A DNA stretch of 64,000 bases, taken from positions 381,570,137-381,634,136 of the forward strand of contig JASDDO010000006.1 of the NCBI GenBank assembly GCA_030015575.1, given 5' to 3'. Each line of letters opens with the position of its first letter. Position 1 is the stretch's first letter. The notes under the pieces were generated by a model. The model was not told the DNA's origin. It worked only from the letters and a program-made list of their open reading frames with translations, and ran no database searches. Made by a program: the position numbers and the translations under genes. Shown here one piece after another: positions 55,438-64,000 of this stretch. Origin of the DNA: Agapanthus africanus (lineage: Eukaryota; Streptophyta; Magnoliopsida; Asparagales; Amaryllidaceae).

Positions 55438-55971
55438 ATGGCCTGCAACCGTCCACACGCTCGTCGACAGCCATGGGAAGTTCCTATCGAAGAGATGATC
55501 CCCCGCTTCGCCGCTCGGTTGGTGGATCCACTCCTTACCGATGATGAATGCGACTCGGCGATGTATGAACTCTCGATCCGTAGGGGATCTCCCCTCCTAA
55601 TGGGTTCCCTCTGGCTCCGGATGATCCTCACGGCCATGCTTGCCGACATTCCTCCTCACCCGGCAGAGATGACCCTGGCGATGCTTGATGCGGCTGAAGA
55701 GAAGCTCGAGAGCTTTCACGAAGCGTGCCTGATTACTCAGGCTTTGAAGGACTGCTCGATTCACCTGCTGAGCCAAATAAGGGCCCGGCGAGCTATTATG
55801 TTTGCTTTCGCGGACGAACATGGCACCAATCGATGGGGAGCGACTCCTCGCGAGAACCGTCGCTTTGACGTACTGGAGAGAGCAGAGAGAGAGATGGAGA
55901 ATTTCGTTCTTTGCTTTGTTAACCCTTGTGCTACTGATCCCGTGTTTGGTGACCTTTTCCCGCTAGCGTAG
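55438..55971 (+). CDS. Unrecognised small protein G2 (177 aa) in element 4 cargo position, intact frame
   Basis: An uninterrupted frame from ATG (context GTGCCATGG, favourable for plant translation) to TAG. The protein is mostly helical, with a Pro/Arg-rich N-terminus (MACNRPHARRQPWEVP), a central LDAAEEKLESFHEACLI helix and a C-terminus with FVNPCATDPVFGDLF. There is no signal peptide, membrane segment or known catalytic motif. It resembles G1 upstream. It could be an exon of a larger gene ending in the coiled coil downstream, or a stand-alone gene. Function unknown; I infer it belongs to the extra-gene repertoire of Tat elements. Confidence 0.55.
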   Translation: MACNRPHARRQPWEVPIEEMIPRFAARLVDPLLTDDECDSAMYELSIRRGSPLLMGSLWLRMILTAMLADIPPHPAEMTLAMLDAAEEKLESFHEACLITQALKDCSIHLLSQIRARRAIMFAFADEHGTNRWGATPRENRRFDVLERAEREMENFVLCFVNPCATDPVFGDLFPLA

Positions 55972-56390
55972 AATATTTAAATTAGTCCCTTTTTTTGTAT
56001 GCTTTATGCTGAACCTGCATGTAGGCTTGGTACTCGTATGTATGTTTTCGCTTGCATAAATAAACTTTGTGTTCTTCTTATGAAGACTTTATTTAGTCGC
56101 CAACATTATCATCACGTCGCATGCACATCAGAGCTTCGCATATTGTTTCCTTTTTTTTTAATTGCGAACGCATGCTTGACAGGATAAAGTCAGAAATTTT
56201 CTTATTGCTTCCCATACCCGATGATGTACGCGTTCTTTAGCTCGACTACTGCTATCAACCGGAGCTTATTTATACAGTCCAGAGCGTTCCTATCCTGTTT
56301 CAGAGGCTGCGGTCGTGACAGTGGGCTTAATTGGATTGACAAGGCGACACGTGGCGAACACATTGTTGTGCGAGGAAAGAGGTCGGTCGT

Positions 56391-56716
56391 AAATTCTCGA
56401 AGAGGGAGTTGGCTTCTAAGGCGCTGAGTGAGCTTCAAGCTAATCTCACCGCCAAGGCCAACAAAGCGTACGAACTCTGGCGGGTGCTTCAGGGGTCCAT
56501 AAAAGAGGTGGTGGCTCTCGATAAAGCTGCCATGTTCACTCGAAAGGGTCGAGGCTCATAAAGCCACCGAGAAAGAACTCGAAGCTCGGTTTGCTTCGTA
56601 TCAGGCTCAGCAAGCTCAGGCGGAGGCTCGTCTTCTGGAGATCTTGCGTCATGAAGCCGTGGCTCAGCAACAGAACGATGAGCTGGTAAAATTACCGCAC
56701 TGCCCGCCGGCTTGAG
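56391..56716 (+). pseudogene. Coiled-coil remnant at the end of the element 4 opposite-strand locus
   Basis: The frame reads KRELASKALSELQANL and goes on as a heptad-like helix to a TGA near 56560. A +1 shift before that stop continues the helix (EKELEARFASYQAQQAQ) to about 56716. The last exon of the element 1 PMD gene is also a coiled coil in the same place, so this is probably its homologous 3' exon with one frameshift. Confidence 0.5.
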
Positions 56717-56813
56717 GACTTGTATCTTTTCCCCTTTTTTGTACGTATGGATGAGAGTATCTTTCTTTTTTGTTTCTTTCATGAATTGTACTTTGTATCC
56801 ATTTTGGTTTATG

Positions 56814-56819
56814 AATAAA
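56814..56819 (+). promoter_or_regulatory. Poly(A) signal of the element 4 opposite-strand locus
   Basis: AATAAAAGATACA, about 100 bp after the coiled-coil stop; equivalent to 5023-5032 in element 1. Confidence 0.6.
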
Positions 56820-56929
56820 AGATACATTTTTCTTCTCAATGGTGTGTCCCCTTTTTATTGAATGTATTCTGCGGATATTCTATCTTGATCTCCTTGCAGG
56901 ACAGTGATGGCTTAGGATTCAGGGTTAAG

Positions 56930-57140
56930 ATCTGCTTCCTAAGACTTTTGCATTTTATGAGCCATGAGGGTCTCATAAAGAGTCTTTCCCCCTACAGGTC
57001 GAGAGGATCCCATAGGTGTAAGTCCTTCTTAAGAATCGTGAGGATTCTTAAGCGGGTTTTCCCTTGAGAGTCGTAAGGGATCTCACAAGAGAGTTTTTTT
57101 TTCTTCCTTACAGGTCGTGAGGACTTGTAAGTGCTGGATG
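56930..57140 (-). repeat. Hairpin array A, gene-proximal block (element 4)
   Basis: An inverted version of 4640-4850 with words such as TTATGAGCCATGAGGGTCTCATAA and CTTAAGAATCGTGAGGATTCTTAAG; the latter is a perfect 10-bp stem around GTGAG. Confidence 0.7.
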
Positions 57141-57159
57141 CAGTCACCCTTGTCCGTGT

Positions 57160-57465
57160 TTTACGGAGTCAGGGGTTTCTCCAGGTATCGTAGTTTAAAG
57201 ACATCGCGATCAAGGTTAAGGACCTCATAGTCCGTGGATTTAGGGACTCCACAGTCCGATGTTTGGTTGCAGGGACCCGTCACCTCTTTGAAGACGTTGA
57301 GGAATTACAATGCCACGTATCAAAGGAGTGAAGAGATGTACCCTTAAACCAAGGCAGAATCCGTAGGGAATCGGGGTGGTTGATCGTTAGTTTTAAGACA
57401 TCACGGTCGAGGTTAAGGACATCATAGTCCGTGGATTTTAAGGACTCCACAGTCCGGTATTTGCT
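57160..57465 (-). repeat. LTR-like segment inside the element 4 post-pol region
   Basis: It holds GTTAAGGACATCATAGTCC-type 27-bp words and a copy of the CGTTG/CAACG LTR stem-loop region with the flanking TGTACCCTTRAACC word (57270-57355), as in the LTRs at 14790-14870 and 51600-51695. No such segment is present in the post-pol regions of elements 1 and 3. Confidence 0.65.
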
Positions 57466-57469
57466 CTGG

Positions 57470-58270
57470 ATACTTCACATGGGTTCATTGCCGTGCTTGG
57501 CGTGGACCAAGCTCTGCTCTGGGCGTTTTCCGCGGGGTCAAAGAGTGACGTTATCCGCGTTCCACGTAACCAGGAATTTTGCACTAGATGCTTCACACGG
57601 GTTCACTGCCGTGCTCGGCGAGGACTAGGCTCCGCTCTGGATGCTTCACACGGGTTCACTGCCATGCTTTGCGAGGACCAGGATCCGCTCTGGACGTTTT
57701 CCATGGGGTCAAAGAGTGACGTTATCCGCGTTCCACATAACCAGGAATTTTGCACTAGATGCTTCACACGGGTTCACTGCCGTGCTCGGCGAGGACTAGG
57801 CTCCGCTCTGGATGCTTCACACGGGTTCACTGCCGTGCTCTGCGAGGACCAGGATCCGCTCTGGACGTTTTCCACGGGGTCAAAGAGTGACGTTATCCGC
57901 GTTCCACGTAACCAGGAATTTTGCACTAGATGCTTCACACGGGTTCACTGCCGTGCTCGGCGAGGACTAGGCTCCGCTCTGGATGCTTCACACGGGTTCA
58001 CTGCCGTGCTCTGCGAGGACCAGGATCCGCTCTGGACGTTTTCCACGGGGTCAAAGAGTGACGTTATCCGCATTCCACGTAACCAGGAATTTTGCACTAG
58101 ATGCTTCACACGGGTTCACTGCCGTGCTCGGCAAGGACTAGGCTCCGCTCTGGATGCTTCACACGGGTTCACTGCCGTGCTTTGTGAGGACCAGGATCCG
58201 CTCTGGACGTTTTCCATGGGGTCAAAGAGTGACGTTATCCGCGTTTCACATGACCAGGAATTTTGCTGAT
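57470..58270 (-). repeat. 171-bp tandem repeat, about 4.5 copies (element 4)
   Basis: GCACTAGATGC starts at 57581, 57752, 57923 and 58094, an exact 171-bp period. Each unit has two CACGG/CCGTG hairpins around GTTCACTG. It sits where element 1 has a 263-bp and element 3 a 159-bp repeat. A 258-codon + frame is open only because 171 is a multiple of three, so it is not called as a gene. Confidence 0.92.
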
Positions 58271-58559
58271 TGTATCCGCATTTCACGGGATGGAGGTTTG
58301 ACTGTTGGCGATATGTATACCACCGAGCCATGGAACTGGGAGTTGCCGCTGTTCCTCTTAGCTTGAAGTTGTGTCTGTCGTTACGAAACGAGTGTTGGGA
58401 TGATCTCTAGGTCGCTTGTGACCCGTCGAGATTTAGCTTCTTTCTTTGGTGAAACCTGGGGGGGAGGTATGTTCCCTTTTGTTTACGCCCTTGGCTTGTG
58501 TACAGGGTGTGATGGAACATCACCTGTAGGGCATAAATTTTATTTTTATTTTATTTCTT

Positions 58560-58790
58560 TTTCCGCGATGCTCGATCGTTTCAGCTTTTATATCGCGAAG
58601 GTCGCGATTGCCCCATCATTTCGGCTATTTTTCGCGGTGCCCAATCATTTCGGCTATTTATTTATTTTCTACTCGCTGCTTTTTATTGCGAGTTGCCCCA
58701 TCATTTCTGCTATTTTTTATGCATACATTTTTACTTGCTGCTTTTTATTGCAAGTTGCCCCATCATTTCGACTATTTCGTATGCATGCGT
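58560..58790 (-). repeat. Hairpin array B (element 4)
   Basis: Inverted CGAAATGATKGGGCA units with ACTCGC/GCGAGT and ACTTGC/GCAAGT hairpins, as in elements 1 and 3. Confidence 0.75.
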
Positions 58791-58934
58791 GGCTTGCTAG
58801 CTTTTTCGCCGCAAGCTTAGATTTTAGACACCGATTTCAGCATCAGCACCGCTACAACTGGGATGTTGCCAGGAGCGAATCATCATTTGCCTCTGTCGAT
58901 GTTGAACAAAGGTGGCTTAGCAAACAGGGTTAAG

Positions 58935-59470
58935 GGTCCTGTCGACCAAGGCTTTTGACTTCATGAGCCGTAAGGGTCTCACCAAGGTATTTCTCCCTAC
59001 AAGTCGTGAGGATCTCGTAGGTGTATTTTCTCCCTAGGAGTCGTGAGGATCCCTAAGTGTATGTTCCTCTGTAAGTCGTAAGGATCCTACAAGAGGGTTT
59101 TCTACTTATGGGTCGAGAGGACCTACAAGGGTTGCTCATTATATGGACATATCCCTAGTCACGGGTGTGACTTTGCTGGGGAAATGTTTATTCGCGCCCG
59201 TGGATTGTGTACAAGGGTCAGTATTGAGCCACTTGTAGGGCAATATCGAAGGGTATGGGGGATTTTGCTTAAGCACAGGTTTAGGTCTCTGTGACTTAAG
59301 ACTTTCAAATCTTATGAGCCGTGAGGGTCCCATAAGAGAATTCTCCTTACGAGTCGTGAGGATCTCGCAAGTGTATTTTCTCCTTAGGAATCGTGGGGAT
59401 CCCTAAGTGTGTTGCACCTTTGTGAGTCGTAAGGATCTCACGCGGGTGGTTTCTCCTTGCAAGGTTGTGG
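58935..59470 (-). repeat. Hairpin array A, pol-proximal block (element 4)
   Basis: About ten inverted hairpins with loop TCGTGAGGAT (the complement of ATCCTCACGA), for example CTTACGAG/CTCGCAAG near 59346-59371 and CTTATGAG/CCCATAAG near 59311-59336. Confidence 0.75.
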
Positions 59471-59489
59471 GGATCCCGCAAGTGCCCTT

Positions 59490-59900
59490 TAAAGAGGTTG
59501 CGCCCTTTCGGGTTTTCACAAACACTCGCCGGCAGCCCTGCTGTTTTTACTCACGGAGCCCTTTCGGGTTTTCATCCGTGCCCTTTTTGCTTGTGTACAT
59601 ACCGTTTTTTTTATTCTTTTCTCTTTCTTTCTTTTTTTTTACAAGGTCGCGCCCTTTCGGGTTTTCACGAACACTCGCCGGTAGCCCTGCTGTTTTTACT
59701 CACGGAGCCCTTTCGGGTTTTCATTCGTGCCCTTTTTGCTTATGGACATACCGTTTTTATTTATTATATTTTTTTATTTTATTTTTTTATCTCGTCAGCC
59801 TAAGGATGCTGCGGTATTAGTTTAAGGACGTTTCGGTCCGCTATTAGTTTAAGGACGTTTCGGTCCGTCGTTGGTTTAAGGACGTTTCGGTCCGTCGTTG
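59490..59900 (-). repeat. CCCGAAAGGG units and 27-bp words (element 4)
   Basis: Two inverted CCCGAAAGGG units (59490-59750, about 145 bp period), then three or four GTTTAAGGACGTTTCGGTCC words (59815-59900), just after the end of pol. Confidence 0.8.
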
Positions 59901-59995
59901 AGAGAGCCGGCTACTACTTATAGAGCTTTGAGCTTTAGGAAGATAGCGAGCGGACATAGTCGTCGTCATCTATCATTGACCTAGGCTGTGGCTCA

Positions 59996-62900
59996 TTAAG
60001 CGTAGTATTTCTTTAGGAAGCGGCCGTTTATTGGCCTGAAAGGCCTTTCACCATGCATGTCTATGAGTAAATAGGCCCCACCCTGGTAGACCTTATCTAT
60101 GATGTACGGGCCTTCATAGTTTGGCTCGAATTTTCCCCGCTTGGCGCGATTGGGGATCATCGGTCTTTTGACCACTAGCACGAGTTCGCCTTGGCGGAAT
60201 GTTCTCGGCCTGGTCAATCTTTCATACGAGCGCGTCATCTTTGCTTTATAGGCCTCTAGATTTTGTTGCGCTATGAGCCGGGTTTCATCGAGGGAATCTA
60301 GCTCCTCAAGCCGAAGGTGAGCATTTTCTTCATTTGTCAATCCGTGGTGGACTACCACTCGTAGAGAAGGCAGCTCTATCTCGAGGGGGAGTACCGCTTC
60401 CGTACCGAATACCAGTGTGTATGGCGTCGTGTTCGTGGCCGTTTTGCACGTAGTTCGATATGCCCAAAGAGCCTCTTGCAGTCTCTCATGCCAGTCCTTC
60501 TTATTTCGGGACACCGTCTTTTTTATGATCTTTGTCAAGGTCTTATTGAAGGCCTCGGCCAGACCGTTAGCTCGTGGATTGTAAACTGAAGAATATCTCC
60601 AGTCTATATTGTGCTGCTGCGTGAAGCGGCTAATCTTATGGCTTCTGTAGGCTGGCCCGTTATCGGAGATAATCCGCCGTGGGGTTCCAAACCGATAGAT
60701 GACGTGCGTCTTGAAGAAGTGGAGGATATTCTCCGTCTTCACTTCCCTCAGCGGTACTGCTTCTGCCCATTTAGAGAAGTAGTCAGTTGTCGCCAGGATG
60801 AAACGATGTCCCCGGGACGATGCTGGCTCGATGGGGCCGACTATGTCAGTCCCCCACATTTCGAATGGCCAGCTAGCCACCGTTGGGTGTAGTGGATTCG
60901 GATGTTGGTGGATGAAATCCCCATGAATTTGGCATGAATGGCATTGCTTCGCATATTCGAGGCAGTCCTGGATCATTGTGGGCCAATAGTAGCCCATTCG
61001 TTTGATCTTCAACTTCATCTTTGTCCCGCTTGGTGAGAACCGTAGAGTCCGTCGTGAACTTCCTGAACGATTCTTTCTGCTTCGTCAGGTCCTAAGCATC
61101 TCAGCCACAGAGAATCAAACGACCTCTTATACAGAGTATCATTGACGAAAGCGAAATATAGAGCTCGTTTCATGAGCTGATGTCTTGAGGACGCTCCTTC
61201 GGGCATTCGGTGGGACTTAAAGTAGTCTATGAAGACTTCCCTCCAGTCCTCAGCCTTCTTACGGTCTTTTATTTGTAGGATTGTCTGCTCAGTCGCTCCC
61301 TTTTCTTCGCATGATTCCGGAGATATTTCTGCCGGGGCGAGCACTCGACGGCTTTGCACCATGATTTTGACGTCATCGAGGTTCTCATCAGCTAGTTCTT
61401 TAGCAAGTTTGGCCAGCGCGTCTGCTTTGCTGTTTTCTGCGCGCGGTATGTTCTCCAAAGAATAAGAGGGAATTTGGGTCAACAATTGTTGCACCTTTTC
61501 GCCGTACCTCACCAACTCCGGTTTGCACGTTTGGTAGTCGCCGTTTACTTGACTAACGACCAGTTGAGAATCCCCATATATAGAGAGGTCTTCAATTCCC
61601 ATGTCAATGGCGATCTCGAGGCCTGCTATCAAAGCTTCGTATTCTGCTTCATTGTTCGTCCTCGATTCCGTTAAGGAGAAAGCAAAGCGCATTATCCCTC
61701 CTTGTGGGGTTACGAAGATGAGGCCTACTCCCGATTTGATTATGGGGGTACATTGTTTGTGCTTCTTCATGGAAGATGTCCCGTCAAAATAGAGTTCCCA
61801 TCGGGTATCACCGCCGCCGATCGCATCGAATGCATGTTCATCCGGCAAATCGCAGTTCAGAGGAGAGCCGGTAGGTACTGGATGCTCAGCAAGGAAGTCA
61901 GCAATGGCCTGGCCTTTCACTGCCTTGAGAGGTCGATATGTTATCGAGAACTCCATCAGGAGTAGAGCCCATTTAGCGAGTCGACCCGTCAATATAGCCT
62001 TTGACATCAGATATTTAAGAGGGTCCACCTTCGAGATGAGACGGACTTCGTGCGCCAACGCATAGTGCCTGAGTTTTGTTATCGCGAAGATTAACGCCAA
62101 GCAGTGTTTTTCAATGGGAGAGTAGTTGTTTTCTGCCCCCAGCAGAACTCGACTTAAGTAGTAGAGTGCTCTCTCTTTTCCTTGATCGTTCTCTTGTGCC
62201 CACAATGCGCCTAAGGAACCTTCGAGGGCGGTTGTATAAAGAATGAGGGGTTTTCCCTTGACCGGCGCAGCCAACACCGGAGGGTTCTGCAGGTACTGCT
62301 TGATCTCGTCTAGTGCACCTTGGCATTTGTGATTCCAAACGAATGGAGTTCCCTTCTTCATCAGGTGGCTGTAAGGACGGCATTTGCCTGAAAGATTGGC
62401 GATAAACCGCCGGATGTATGCGAGCTTCCCTTGGAGAGACCGCAACTGTTTGAGGATTCTTGGCGGAGGCATTTCCATGATTGCCTTGATCTTAGATGGA
62501 TCTATTTTGATACCTCGGTGTCGGATGATGAATCCCAGGAATTTACCCGAGGAGACTCCAAATGCGCATTTGAGGGGATTCATCTTCAAATTATATTGCC
62601 GAAGGCGTTGAAATACAGTCTCCAGATGCTTTAAATGCTATTCATATGACATGCTCTTTACTACAAGGTCGTCGATATAGCACTCGACGATGTCATGCAT
62701 GAGGTCGTCGAAGATCTTTGTCATGGCCCTTTGATAGGTAGCACCGGCGTTCTTTAGACCAAAGGGCATAACCCTGTAGCAGAATATACCCAAAGGGGTC
62801 CGGAAAGCGGTGTGCTTCTGGTCTTCGGGATGCATCTTTATCTGATTGTATCCCGATGAACCGTCCATAAAGGAGAAAACCTCGTGAGTGGACGTGTTAT

Positions 62901-64000
62901 CTATCATTAGCTCGGTTACTGGTACTGGGAAATCGTCCTTTGGACAGGCTTTATTGAGATCCCTGAAGTCCACGCATATGCGTACCGTCCCATTTTTCTT
63001 CATTACCGGGACGATATTGGCGATCCAGTCGGGATACTGGACTTCTTGGATAAATCCAGAATCGATCAGCTTCTTGACTTCGGCGTTGATGCTCATTTCA
63101 AGCTCGAGTCGCATCCTTCTTGGCGCCTGCTTGACTGGCTTGATATCTGGGGATATCGCTAATTTATCCACAGCAATCTCCGGATCCAATCCTGGCATTT
63201 CGGAATAGTTCCACGCGAAGCAGTCTTTATGCCGTAGAAGCACGTTCTTTAGCGCAGCCACCCTTTCTTCAGATAGCAGCTCGCTGACAAATGTCGGTCG
63301 CGGGTCATCTGCCGATCCCAACTCAATCTTCTTGAGGTTATCTGCAGTAGTATGTATGCCGTCTTCCAGTTCTTTCGGAGCTGGCGGAAATTCTGAGATC
63401 ACCTCATCATCGCTATTCTCAAAGCACCAGGAAAGGTCATCCATGTTCTCGGGCTCTTCTTTTAATATCGTAACCGTGTAACAGGTGTGAATCCGCTTCC
63501 AGGGCTGAGGTGGATCTGATTCTGCTTTTGCGGCTTTGGGTTCATGCTTTTGTGGCGGCGTTACCCTCCAGCCGTCGGATAAAGCGAATCTGCCCTGTTG
63601 GTACTGGTCCTCGACCCAGTTCTTGAAGGTGAAGCAGTCTTCGGTAAGATGTCCTATGGCTCGGTGATAAGAGCAATAGCTCAGATGAGAAGCCTTGTTA
63701 GCTTGCTCAGGGTGTCTAGACTCTGGAAGCGCGATCATTTGATGTTTTATAGCGAGCTTGAGTAGCCTCTCCGTCTTGTCTCGGGGGAAGGAGTACGCTC
63801 GACTCATCTTCTTCATGAGGGACAAATCCGAGCCGCGCAATACCCGATCACGTAACTCTCTAATCCTGCGTCGTTGTTGTCGGCTCCTCTTTCCGCTTCT
63901 TGATTTATTTCTGCCTCTGCGTCGGGCCTTTCGTACAACGGGTTGACAAGGATGAGCATCTTTGTCTTTTGCAGCCTGTTGAAACAGACGTTGCGTCCTG
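59996..64000 (-). pseudogene. pol: gag-pol of element 4 (visible part), nearly intact
   Basis: The frame is open from the right edge (basic RRRGRNK segment) through the SRAYSFPRDKT module and CSYHRAIGHLTEDC knuckle (63634-63675) into reverse transcriptase (FMDGSSGYNQI; YIDD at 62668-62679), RNase H, archaeal-type RNase H (YFDGTS, NEAEYEA, YGDSQLV, NSKADALAKLA) and integrase (QCHSCQIHG, WGTDIVGPI, ISDNGPAY, NPRANGLAEAFN), ending FLKKYYA. Two breaks are visible: TAG at 62638-62640, just after the YIDD region, where element 3 has a sense codon, and a frameshift near 61020 at the zinc-finger end of integrase. All catalytic residues I can place are kept. The gag and protease parts are outside the window. 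Confidence 0.9.

Larger units (their letters stand above)
50590..64000 (-). mobile_element. Element 4: Tat-lineage Ty3/gypsy retrotransposon, minus orientation, continues past the right edge
   Basis: On the minus strand: gag-pol (to 59996), post-pol hairpin and tandem region (59950-56827), opposite-strand gene locus (53913-56820 on +), polypurine tract and 3' LTR ending at 50590. It lies within the post-pol tandem block of element 3 (flank AAGCC at 50585-50589). It is the least decayed Tat copy here, with one stop and one frameshift in the visible pol. Confidence 0.88.

Noticed and set aside
57493-58269. 258-codon + frame over the 171-bp repeat
   Set aside because: Same explanation: a frame-preserving tandem repeat. 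There is no conserved start, promoter or counterpart in other elements.
58400-58933. 177-codon + frame over hairpin array B and neighbours
   Set aside because: It is non-coding array sequence shared with elements 1 and 3, where the frame is not conserved.

Overview
This window is nuclear, repeat-dense DNA from a flowering plant. It is built almost entirely of nested LTR retrotransposons, and I found no ordinary host gene, rRNA, tRNA or CRISPR array. The evidence for a plant is a Ty3/gypsy pol with a second, archaeal-type RNase H (a hallmark of the plant Tat lineage), plant-mobile-domain (PMD) genes with GT-AG introns, and a Tekay/Del-type chromovirus derivative with an initiator-Met tRNA primer site. 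I cannot name the species.

Layout. Element 1 (+, enters from the left edge, ends 13111): end of pol, a 3.3 kb structured non-coding region, a multi-exon PMD gene on the opposite strand (9946 down to 5132), a polypurine tract and a 3' LTR (10830-13111). A 0.8 kb sliver of an older element follows (13112-13904). Element 2 (-): its 3' LTR (13905-31670) is split by a solo LTR (15895-19538, GTTAA duplication) and by a very young non-autonomous Tekay-like element (19810-30589, GAGTT duplication, two 3542-bp LTRs). Its opposite-strand PMD gene (32562-35729) is cut by element 3. Element 3 (+, 35730-50589): 5' LTR, primer site, a decayed gag-pol of about 9.3 kb and a structured 3' region cut by element 4. 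Element 4 (-, 50590 to beyond 64000): 3' LTR, an opposite-strand locus with two related unrecognised small proteins plus a coiled-coil remnant, the structured 3' region, and gag-pol running off the right edge. The inferred order is 4 inside 3 inside 2.

The four Tat-type elements share one plan: LTR, primer site, gag-pol in one frame, hairpin-rich non-coding region, an opposite-strand gene with its own TATA promoter beside the polypurine tract and its own poly(A) signal, polypurine tract, LTR. Every visible gag-pol copy carries stops or frameshifts.

The most interesting material is the post-pol region. It consists of arrays of short hairpins whose loops are nearly constant while the stems change on both sides together. 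The same place in three elements holds tandem repeats with different periods (263, 159 and 171 bp). The LTRs are also packed with short perfect palindromes, many around CACGTG or TTAAA. Elements 2 and 4 share an LTR and promoter type but carry different opposite-strand genes, which suggests a swappable cargo position.
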